DNA from: Candidatus Falkowbacteria bacterium RIFCSPLOWO2_12_FULL_45_13
GTDB taxonomy: Bacteria; Patescibacteriota; Patescibacteriia; Patescibacteriales; GWC2-42-12
Assembly: GCA_001778055.1 (NCBI GenBank)
Contig: MFFY01000018.1
Location: forward strand, 1 to 6,495
DNA length: 6,495 bases
Direction of reading: 5' to 3'
The notes under the pieces were generated by a model. That model had not been told where the DNA came from. It worked only from the letters and a program-made list of their open reading frames with translations, and did no database searches. Shown here one piece after another: positions 1 through 4,737 of the stretch (position 1 is the first letter of the stretch; the number at the start of each line of letters is the position of its first letter). A program made the translations under genes and the position numbers.

Positions 1-67
1 TTATCGGTCGTTCATAAAAAAACAAAAAGCAGATGACATCGGACTGATCGCTGAAGAAAATTTTTAG
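1..67 (+). CDS. C-terminal end of an unidentified upstream gene
   Basis: Frame 2 is open from the window edge to a TAG stop at 65-67 and encodes 21 residues, beginning YRSFIKKQ and ending GLIAEENF. The other two forward frames stop early (TGA at 34-36, TAA at 15-17), so this frame is the only forward candidate. The tail is charged, with no hydrophobic stretch. Too little is present to name a family; the polysaccharide genes downstream make a glycan-related gene possible, but that is a guess from context. The stop codon touches the left end of the inverted-repeat element that starts at 67. Removing the element and one TA copy restores TAG followed at once by TAA, so the insertion did not change the protein end. 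Confidence 0.4.
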   Translation, partial: YRSFIKKQKADDIGLIAEENF

Positions 68-224
68 AGCCTATCTCAAAAATAGCTTTTAGTCATTTTT
101 CGTGATTTTTCCGGCGAAAAACCGAAAATTGACGAAAAATAGCGAGCTATTTTGATGAGATTTTCGGTTTTTCGCAGCCGAAAAAGACCAAAAATGAGCC
201 AAAGATTATTTTTGAGATAGGCTC
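67..224. mobile_element. MITE-like long inverted-repeat element, TA-flanked
   Basis: The two ends are exact inverted copies: GAGCCTATCTCAAAAATA at the left (67-84) and its complement at the right (207-224). Self-complementarity continues inward with mismatches: GAAAAACCGAAAAT at 116-129 pairs with 160-173, and ATAGC at 139-143 pairs with GCTAT at 146-150 around the centre. The whole element could fold into one long hairpin. TA flanks both ends (65-66 and 225-226), as expected of a TA target duplication. No transposase is encoded, so it would need to be mobilised in trans. TA duplication suggests an IS630/Tc1-mariner type of enzyme, but an IS5-like origin with a TAG duplication is not excluded. 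Confidence 0.75.
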
Positions 225-238
225 TAGTAATATTTATA

Positions 239-290
239 GGACTTACGCGTTTGAAAAATCTCCGTTTTAGGCACTTAACCGCGTAAGTTC
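239..290. mobile_element. 52-bp MITE-like element, TA-flanked
   Basis: Together with its flanking TA (237-238 and 291-292) the element has imperfect 13-bp inverted ends: TAGGACTTACGCG at the left and CGCGTAAGTTCTA at the right, with one mismatch. The 30-bp interior has no obvious pairing. The same 13 bases recur at 6483-6495, at the end of the window, which shows that this is a repeated element and not a local hairpin. It is a different family from the element at 67-224, which ends only 14 bases before it. It lies 18 bases upstream of the preferred glycosyltransferase start, so it now forms most of that gene's immediate upstream region. Confidence 0.7.
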
Positions 291-308
291 TAATTTATTG
301 TGCTTGAT

Positions 309-1394
309 ATGAAAACCTTGCTATTTACCTTGGAATATCCGCCTTTTTACGGCGGTGTGGCTAATTACTATGGCAATCTAGTCAAATATTGGCCAAAACG
401 TGATAATATTTCGGTACTCAATAATAATAACGGCCTGCTGATCAACCGAACTTGGCCGGTTTTAAAATGGTTGTCCGCGATTCCGAGATTGCGGGAAGCT
501 ATTAAAAAAGGGCGGATTGATCATATTATCGTTGGCCACATCTTACCCTTGGGGCTAGCCGCGTTACTTTGCCGCCAGCTTTACCCGATAAAGTACTCGG
601 TGATATTGCATGGTCTGGATTTTAGTCACGTTACTCAAATTTGGCGTAAGAGAATAATTTCAAAAATAATCCTAATAAAAGCGGATAAAATAATTTGCGC
701 CAATAGTTATACGGCTGAACTGGTCAAATCATTTTTAGGAGGCAAAGTCGACGGTAAAATTAAGATTGTCAATCCTGGGGCGGAACAACTCGCAACTCGC
801 AACTCGCAACTCGCAACTCAATTAGAAAAAAAATACCATTTAAATAATAAAATAATTCTGTTATCGGTCGGACGCTTGGTAAAACGAAAGGGTTTTGATC
901 AAGTAATTGAAGCGCTGCCGGAAGTCTTAAAACAAGCGCCGAATTTAATTTATGTTATTATTGGCGATGGAGAAGAATTAAGAAATTATCAATTAAATAT
1001 TACGAATTACGAATTGAGTGATAAAATAATAATCATAAATAAGGCGGCTGATGGCGAGCGCGACGCCTGGTATAATTTATGCGACATCTTCATTATGCCG
1101 GCCAAAAATATTAACGGCGATTTTGAAGGTTTTGGCATAGTTTATCTTGAAGCTAATCTGGCCGGCAAGCCGGTGATCGCCTCGTTAAGCGGGGGAGTGG
1201 GCGACGCGGTGATCGATGACCTAAACGGCTTAATAGTTGACCCTCTTGACTTAAATGAAATAGCCAGAACCGTTATTAAGCTAGCGCAAGACACTAATTT
1301 AAGACGCAGACTGGGCGAGCAGGGGAGGGAACGAGCGATTAGAAAGTTTAATTGGCCAGGACAAGTGGAAAAAATTTATAAGATTATAATGTAA
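309..1394 (+). CDS. GT4-family glycosyltransferase (GT-B fold)
   Basis: This is probably a retaining glycosyltransferase that moves a sugar from a nucleotide donor to a growing surface glycan at the cytoplasmic face of the membrane. Counting from ATG 309 (361 aa), the start KTLLFTLEYPP followed by GGVANYYG (15-22) forms the N-terminal Rossmann domain, with HG at 101-102. SVGRLVKRKG (186-195) begins the C-terminal donor-binding domain, and FEGFGIVYLEA (272-282) carries the E-x7-E signature of GT4 enzymes. A GTG at 300 would add three residues; ATG 309 is preferred because homologues typically begin with MK directly before the first strand. No Shine-Dalgarno is visible. Two 7-bp repeat arrays lie in frame, in the inter-domain linker (near 160-172) and in a helix after IGDGEE (near 226-237). 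A GT2 gene follows after 28 bases, so the two are probably co-transcribed. Donor and acceptor cannot be told. Confidence 0.9.
   Translation: MKTLLFTLEYPPFYGGVANYYGNLVKYWPKRDNISVLNNNNGLLINRTWPVLKWLSAIPRLREAIKKGRIDHIIVGHILPLGLAALLCRQLYPIKYSVILHGLDFSHVTQIWRKRIISKIILIKADKIICANSYTAELVKSFLGGKVDGKIKIVNPGAEQLATRNSQLATQLEKKYHLNNKIILLSVGRLVKRKGFDQVIEALPEVLKQAPNLIYVIIGDGEELRNYQLNITNYELSDKIIIINKAADGERDAWYNLCDIFIMPAKNINGDFEGFGIVYLEANLAGKPVIASLSGGVGDAVIDDLNGLIVDPLDLNEIARTVIKLAQDTNLRRRLGEQGRERAIRKFNWPGQVEKIYKIIM
786..819 (+). repeat. Heptamer array A inside the GT4 gene
   Basis: CAACTCG repeats four times exactly (786-813), followed by a six-base partial copy. In another register the unit is AACTCGC. Three units make 21 bases, so the peptide repeats with a 7-residue period (QLATRNS then QLATQL). 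The frame is kept, and the array falls between the two GT-B domains, where length varies between family members. Confidence 0.9.
984..1018 (+). repeat. Degenerate heptamer array B inside the GT4 gene
   Basis: Five consecutive 7-base units can be read in one register: AATTATC, AATTAAA, TATTACG, AATTACG, AATTGAG. TACGAAT is repeated exactly at 1001-1014. The array encodes the residues around NYQLNITNYELS, just after the IGDGEE loop. It shares the AAYT core with the units of arrays A and C but is more decayed. Confidence 0.65.
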
Positions 1395-1422
1395 AGTGCA
1401 AATTTTTTAACTTTAAATTTTT

Positions 1423-2148
1423 ATGATTAGCGTAATCATCCCGGTCTACAATCAAGCCGAACACTTAGACAATTGTCTGGCCGGCATTGAAAAACAGACT
1501 TATGACAATTATGAAATTATTGTGGTTAACGATGGTTCGTCAGACGATATTGCCGACGTAATAAAAAAATATAAGATAATTTTTAACTATAAATTATCGT
1601 ATTTCGAGCAGGAAAACCAGGGGGCCGCTGCGGCCAGAAACAGGGGAGCCAAAATAACCAAGGGAGAGTATCTGATTTTTTTAGACGCGGATATTGTCGT
1701 GCGGCCGAAGATGCTGGAACTGATGTTAAAAACCCTTAAAGCCAATCCCGGCGCGAGTTTCTGCTATTCGTCATTTATCTGGGGCAAAAAAAAATTTAGA
1801 CTCTGGCCGTATGATGTTGAAAAACTCAAAAAAATGCCTTACATCAATACCGCCTCGCTTATCCGAAGAGAGCATTTTCCCGGGTTTTCCGCTCAAGGCG
1901 GACCAGCCTTTGGCTGGGATGAATCAATTAAGCGTTTTCAGGACTGGGATTTATGGCTAACCATGTCTGAATCCGGCCATACCGGAGTTTGGTTAAATCA
2001 AGTCTTATACGCGGTTAGCTTAACTGGCGCGCAAACCATGAGCCACTGGCTGCTGTCTTTTGTCTATAAATTATTGCCCTTTTTACCGTCTGTTAAAAAA
2101 TATAATCAAGCCAAGGAAGTAATTAAAAAAAAGCATAATTTAACATAA
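1423..2148 (+). CDS. GT2-family glycosyltransferase (GT-A fold)
   Basis: An inverting glycosyltransferase of family 2, likely adding sugars to a lipid-linked or surface glycan in the cytoplasm. The start MISVIIPVYNQ is the classic first strand; IIVVNDGSSDD (32-42) binds the nucleotide; FLDAD (86-90) is the metal-binding DxD motif; QDWDLWL (173-179) matches the ED/QDxDLW motif that carries the catalytic base in this family. At 241 aa it is a single catalytic domain. No membrane anchor is obvious, although WLLSFVYKLLPFLPSV near 209-224 is hydrophobic and may attach to the membrane. It starts 28 bases after the GT4 stop, without a clear Shine-Dalgarno, so co-transcription with GT4 is likely. Its stop codon overlaps the T-run of a minus-strand terminator. 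Sugar specificity is unknown. Confidence 0.92.
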   Translation: MISVIIPVYNQAEHLDNCLAGIEKQTYDNYEIIVVNDGSSDDIADVIKKYKIIFNYKLSYFEQENQGAAAARNRGAKITKGEYLIFLDADIVVRPKMLELMLKTLKANPGASFCYSSFIWGKKKFRLWPYDVEKLKKMPYINTASLIRREHFPGFSAQGGPAFGWDESIKRFQDWDLWLTMSESGHTGVWLNQVLYAVSLTGAQTMSHWLLSFVYKLLPFLPSVKKYNQAKEVIKKKHNLT

Positions 2149-2174
2149 AAAAGGGAAGCCGTAAATAACTTCCC
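2147..2174 (-). terminator. Rho-independent terminator for a minus-strand transcript
   Basis: Read on the minus strand, GGGAAG and CTTCCC (2174-2169 and 2158-2153) form a 6-bp stem with a 10-base loop, followed directly by six T (2152-2147). The run of T is on the minus-strand side only; on the + strand the hairpin is followed by CCGCGCC. It therefore points at transcription coming from the right, and it overlaps the GT2 stop codon at 2146-2148. Confidence 0.65.
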
Positions 2175-2219
2175 CGCGCCGAAAAGGCTATGCATTGTCC
2201 CTCCATTTATGGCATCGGC

Positions 2220-2336
2220 CTACCGCCGAGCGCCAGATTTCCATCTCCTGACCGCAAAGTACAACGCCGCCAAGGACAAACATATAGCAGACCCAGCCAG
2301 GACCATGGCGCTGAATAACGTAATTATGGTTTCCAT
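2220..2336 (-). CDS. Possible 38-aa single-pass membrane peptide, antisense
   Basis: An ATG at 2336-2334 on the minus strand opens a 38-codon frame ending in TAG at 2222-2220. The peptide begins METIITLFS, continues through a hydrophobic stretch of about 20-25 residues (roughly 4-29, containing MVLAGSAICLSLAALYFAV) and ends in a basic tail, RRWKSGARR. That is the usual layout of a one-helix membrane protein with the C-terminus inside. I do not recognise the family. Support comes mainly from position: a TTGACA/TAATAT promoter lies just upstream on the same strand and a terminator just downstream, making a transcript of about 220 nt. No Shine-Dalgarno is seen. The transcript could instead be an untranslated RNA. 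A 70-codon + strand frame (2209-2421) overlaps it and is judged less likely. Base composition is more GC-rich here than in the flanking genes. Confidence 0.42.
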   Translation of the reverse strand: METIITLFSAMVLAGSAICLSLAALYFAVRRWKSGARR

Positions 2337-2358
2337 GTTTTTTTCCAGTCTTTTTGTG

Positions 2359-2386
2359 TTGACGTTTGCCTTTATATTAATACATT
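2359..2386 (+). promoter_or_regulatory. Candidate promoter for the O-antigen ligase gene
   Basis: TTGACG (2359-2364), 16 bases and TACATT (2381-2386) would start transcription near 2393, only about three bases before the ATG at 2396, giving a nearly leaderless mRNA. This fits the lack of a Shine-Dalgarno. It overlaps the minus-strand promoter at 2374-2402, so the two could compete. The ligase could also be read through from the GT genes. Confidence 0.35.
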
Positions 2387-2402
2387 TATATTATAATGTC
2401 AA
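2374..2402 (-). promoter_or_regulatory. Minus-strand sigma70-type promoter
   Basis: On the minus strand a perfect TTGACA lies at 2402-2397, then 17 bases, then TAATAT at 2379-2374. The start point would be near 2367, about 30 bases before the small ORF at 2336. The -10 box is imperfect and the region is AT-rich, so a chance match cannot be excluded. The -35 box overlaps the first codons of the ligase gene on the other strand. Confidence 0.5.
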
Positions 2403-3898
2403 GCTTAAAGCCACACAATAAAATTTTTACCAATACTTTACTGCTATTAATTTTAGGCGAATTATTGTCATTTTTAGGCTATTATTATTCTCTGGTTAAC
2501 TCGCTGACCTTTTTTCTTATAGTTCTACTGGCCATTTCCGTTTCTCTATATCGGTTGGAGTATGGTTTATGCATTTTACTGGCCGAATTATTTATCGGCT
2601 CATTCGGTTATTTATTTTATTTTGAATCCGGCGAAACCAAGGTTTCCATCCGCCTGGCGCTCTGGCTGATTATCATGTCGGTTTGGCTGGCACAAGTTAT
2701 TTTAAATTGGCTAAAAACCAAAAAATTATCAGTTATTTTTTTAAAGTCGCTCTATTTTAATTATTTGATTGTTTTATCAATTTTTATTATCTGGGGGTTG
2801 ATTAACGGCTTTCTAAACGGCCACGCGGCCGGCAATATCTTTTTTGATTTTAATAATTGGCTTTATTTTTTACTCATCTTTCCTCTATTGACATTAAAGC
2901 AGGATGAGGGTGGCCAATTGTTTATTTTGCGACAAATCTTTTTCGTGGCCATAACCTGGTTAAGCGCTAAGTCCTTAGTCTTGGCTTATATTTTCTCACA
3001 CAATTTTAATGGTTTTGCCGTTGACTTATACCGTTGGACCAGAGTTAACGGATTGGGGGAAATTACCCAAGTTCAGGGCGGTTTCAGCCGCGTCTTTATG
3101 CAATCGCAGATTTTCGCTTTAATCGGGTTTTTTGTTTTATTACTCTGGCTGTTAAAATATATTATCGGCGGCGGCGAGTGGCGACTCGCCGCTACGGTTA
3201 AAAATCGCCGTTTCATTATGCTGCCTTTATTTCTCTCCGCTATCTTCATTAGTTTTTCACGTAGTTTATGGCTTGGCCTCGCGGTTGGCGGCATTCTAGT
3301 CTGGTTGATCGCCATATTCCGAATAAAAATTAAATTCAAGCATTTTTTAATTTTTAATTTCGTAATTTTATTTAGTATATTTTTAAGTTTAGCCTTGACA
3401 GTGGCGACAGTTAAGTTTCCTTACCCAGCCGCTTACGGCGGCTTCAACCCGGTAAATCTGCTAGGCGAAAGAGCAACTCAAATAGCCAATGAAGCCGGCG
3501 CTTCTTCAAGATGGCAGCTTTTAACGCCCTTGTGGCAGAAAATAAAAACTGCTCCGGTAATGGGCCAAGGTTTTGGCGCGACCGTAACTTACCGGACCAA
3601 TGACCCGCGCGCTTTAGCCAGCAGCCCGAACGGACTTTATACTACTTATACTTTTGAGTGGGGCTGGTTTGATATTTGGTTGAAATTGGGTCTATTGGGG
3701 TTATTGGCTTACTTGGGCTTAATCTTTAAAATTATCAAAGATGGATTGAAAATAAATTCGTATTTTTCTCTATCATTAGTTACCGGCTTATTAGTGCTGA
3801 TAACGGTTAATATCTTTAGCCCCTACGTAAATCATCCGCTGGGGATCGGCTACATTATCCTGACCATAGCCATGATGGATCAAAAAAAACTAATATAA
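2396..3898 (+). CDS. O-antigen ligase/polymerase-like membrane protein (Wzy/WaaL type)
   Basis: A 500-aa polytopic membrane protein of the Wzy_C/WaaL type, which polymerises or transfers lipid-linked glycan on the outer face of the cytoplasmic membrane. About ten or more hydrophobic segments are visible, starting at residue 11. Family-like marks are FSRSLWLGLAVG (287-298) with an arginine at a helix start, a large outer loop (about 340-425) containing GQGFG (390-394), and the following segment LYTTYTFEWGWFDIWLKLGLLGLLAYL, matching the usual pattern of a polar residue, then E, then LGLLG. ATG 2396 is the only good start: an in-frame TAA lies at 2378-2380. A GC-rich palindrome encodes GEWRLAATV (260-268) in a loop between two helices. 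With the preceding GT4 and GT2 genes it forms a surface-glycan cluster. Ligase and polymerase activity cannot be told apart from sequence. Confidence 0.85.
   Translation: MSSLKPHNKIFTNTLLLLILGELLSFLGYYYSLVNSLTFFLIVLLAISVSLYRLEYGLCILLAELFIGSFGYLFYFESGETKVSIRLALWLIIMSVWLAQVILNWLKTKKLSVIFLKSLYFNYLIVLSIFIIWGLINGFLNGHAAGNIFFDFNNWLYFLLIFPLLTLKQDEGGQLFILRQIFFVAITWLSAKSLVLAYIFSHNFNGFAVDLYRWTRVNGLGEITQVQGGFSRVFMQSQIFALIGFFVLLLWLLKYIIGGGEWRLAATVKNRRFIMLPLFLSAIFISFSRSLWLGLAVGGILVWLIAIFRIKIKFKHFLIFNFVILFSIFLSLALTVATVKFPYPAAYGGFNPVNLLGERATQIANEAGASSRWQLLTPLWQKIKTAPVMGQGFGATVTYRTNDPRALASSPNGLYTTYTFEWGWFDIWLKLGLLGLLAYLGLIFKIIKDGLKINSYFSLSLVTGLLVLITVNIFSPYVNHPLGIGYIILTIAMMDQKKLI
3171..3192. repeat. REP-like GC-rich palindrome inside the ligase gene
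   Basis: GCGGCGAGT (3171-3179) and ACTCGCCGC (3184-3192) are exact inverted copies around the loop GGCG. The block is much more GC-rich than the flanking coding sequence. It is read in frame as the peptide around GEWRLAATV, which joins two hydrophobic segments. This looks like a small dispersed palindromic repeat that inserted without breaking the gene. Confidence 0.7.
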
Positions 3899-3921
3899 TA
3901 TCTTGTCCCTTTATTTGCCCC

Positions 3922-3950
3922 TTGCGCTAATTTAAAATTTCCTGTATATT
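3922..3950 (+). promoter_or_regulatory. Candidate promoter for greA
   Basis: TTGCGC (3922-3927), 17 bases and TATATT (3945-3950) give a sigma70-type match with ideal spacing. Transcription would begin near 3957, about 58 bases before the greA start, and the leader would include the hairpin at 3979-3997. It lies in the 116-base gap after the ligase gene. Confidence 0.5.
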
Positions 3951-3978
3951 GTAAGTTATGCAATTTTAATAAAACCCT

Positions 3979-3997
3979 CGCGCCTCTTCGGGGCGCG
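3979..3997 (+). other. Leader hairpin with a UUCG-type loop upstream of greA
   Basis: CGCGCC (3979-3984) pairs with GGCGCG (3992-3997). Inside it, C3986 and G3991 can close a TTCG tetraloop (3987-3990), leaving T3985 bulged. The cUUCGg loop is exceptionally stable in RNA. No T-run follows, so it is not an intrinsic terminator. It ends 17 bases before the ATG and may affect ribosome access or mRNA stability. Confidence 0.5.
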
Positions 3998-4014
3998 TAG
4001 ATAAACAAGTAATT

Positions 4015-4473
4015 ATGTCTGACCAAATTATTTCGCAAGAAGGCTATGAAAAACTAAAAAAAGAGTTGGACGACAGAACCAGTATCAAACGCCTGGAAAT
4101 TGCCGAGCGCATTGAAGCGGCTAAAGAACTCGGAGATTTAAGCGAAAACGCTGAATACGCCGAGGCCAAAGATGAACAAGCCTTTAATGACGGCCGGATT
4201 TGCGAACTTATGGCCCTGCTTAAAAATGTCACGGTGGTGCAGAAAAACGGCGATAAAAACAAAGTCAGCCTGGGTTCGTGCGTTACCGCCAAGAGCGACG
4301 GCAAGATTAAAGAGTTTATCCTGGTCAGTTTTAACGAAGCCAACCCGGGCGAAGGCAAAATTTCCAACGAGTCGCCCTTGGGCGTGGCCTTTTTGGGCAG
4401 AAAAAAAGGCGATAAAATAACGGTTAACACGCCGCGCGGTCCGGTAGTCTATGAAATTATAGAAATTAAATAA
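4015..4473 (+). CDS. greA: Transcription elongation factor GreA
   Basis: GreA enters the secondary channel of stalled, backtracked RNA polymerase and stimulates cleavage of the 3' end of the transcript so that elongation can resume. The 152-aa length is close to the usual size of about 158. Residues 1-75 form the antiparallel coiled coil, whose tip reads LGDLSENAEY; D41 and E44 are the conserved acidic pair that helps hold the catalytic magnesium. The C-terminal FKBP-like domain (about 80-152) carries SPLGVAFLGRKKGD and ends in GPVVYEIIEIK. The start MSDQIISQEGYEKLKKEL is typical of the family. No Shine-Dalgarno is visible. The gene has its own candidate promoter and leader hairpin upstream and a terminator 10 bases after its stop, so it looks like a single-gene unit. 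Confidence 0.97.
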   Translation: MSDQIISQEGYEKLKKELDDRTSIKRLEIAERIEAAKELGDLSENAEYAEAKDEQAFNDGRICELMALLKNVTVVQKNGDKNKVSLGSCVTAKSDGKIKEFILVSFNEANPGEGKISNESPLGVAFLGRKKGDKITVNTPRGPVVYEIIEIK

Positions 4474-4482
4474 AATTTTATT

Positions 4483-4515
4483 AAAAAACAAGTGTTTTAG
4501 GGTGCTTGTTTTTTT
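4483..4515 (+). terminator. Rho-independent terminator after greA
   Basis: AAAAAACAAG (4483-4492) pairs with CTTGTTTTTT (4505-4514) around a 12-base loop, and the T-run continues to 4515. The stem core is only ACAAG/CTTGT, but a matching A-run and T-run flank it, so it may work in both directions. It starts 10 bases after the greA stop. Confidence 0.75.
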
Positions 4516-4549
4516 ATCCCCGCGCCAAACTTAGCCAGGGGATTTATTT

Positions 4550-4578
4550 TTGACTTTCAAGCTAAAACAGGGTAAAAT
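4550..4578 (+). promoter_or_regulatory. Candidate promoter for lysS
   Basis: TTGACT (4550-4555), 17 bases and TAAAAT (4573-4578) make a good sigma70-type match. The resulting 5' leader would be about 150 bases and would contain the palindromic repeat at 4676-4726. A second perfect TATAAT lies at 4651-4656, but its -35 region (TATTTA at 4628-4633) is weak. The rest of the 264-base gap between greA and lysS is AT-rich and I see no gene in it. Confidence 0.5.
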
Positions 4579-4675
4579 ATTAACATAAAAATTATATCAG
4601 CTTTTGTTTAGTGTGCCTAAAATAAGGTATTTAAAATTAAAACATTTTAATATAATGCCAATCAACAAATTTATA

Positions 4676-4726
4676 CGAATGCCGCGAATATTCGCGGCAT
4701 TCGCAGATTAATTTGCGGCATTCGCA
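4676..4726. repeat. Palindromic repeat with a partial direct copy, upstream of lysS
   Basis: Bases 4676-4703 are a perfect 28-base palindrome (CGAATGCCGCGAAT and its complement). GCGGCATTCGCA occurs at 4694-4705 and again at 4715-4726, exactly 21 bases later. The unit is GC-rich in an AT-rich gap and ends 11 bases before the lysS ATG, so its hairpin would lie next to the ribosome-binding region. It resembles a dispersed intergenic palindrome; a regulator binding site is a less likely alternative. Confidence 0.7.
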
Positions 4727-4737
4727 TTATTATATTT

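Noticed and set aside
67..224. The long inverted repeat as a plain transcription terminator
   Set aside because: There is no T-run after the hairpin, and exact ends with flanking TA fit an inserted element better.
786..1018. Heptamer arrays as a CRISPR-like array
   Set aside because: Units are 7 bases, directly adjacent without spacers, and lie inside a conserved coding frame.
1401..1421. Possible A/T-only heptamers in the gap between GT4 and GT2
   Set aside because: Units agree poorly and low complexity alone can give this pattern.
2153..2174. The GGGAAG/CTTCCC hairpin as terminator of the GT2 transcript
   Set aside because: On the + strand the stem is followed by CCGCGCC, not T. The T-run exists only on the minus strand.
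2209..2421. 70-codon + strand frame starting MASAYRRAPDF and ending in a hydrophobic tail
   Set aside because: It overlaps the ligase start by 26 bases, has no promoter or start signal of its own, and its hydrophobic end coincides with AT-rich promoter-like DNA. The opposite strand has a promoter and terminator in the right places. It remains the main alternative to the antisense ORF.
3344..3371. Possible heptamer array on the minus strand within the ligase gene (AATTACG then AATTAAA-like units)
   Set aside because: Spacing is 8, 7 and 8 bases and the DNA is extremely AT-rich in a membrane-helix coding region, so chance is a sufficient explanation.
4044..4491. Long minus-strand and alternative-frame ORFs across greA
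   Set aside because: They lie within the clearly recognisable greA frame and have no family-like motifs; they are shadow frames.
4516..4543. Inverted repeat ATCCCC...GGGGAT followed by a T-rich stretch, as a second greA terminator
   Set aside because: The stem is only six pairs with a 16-base loop and the T-run is interrupted; the terminator at 4483-4515 is much better.
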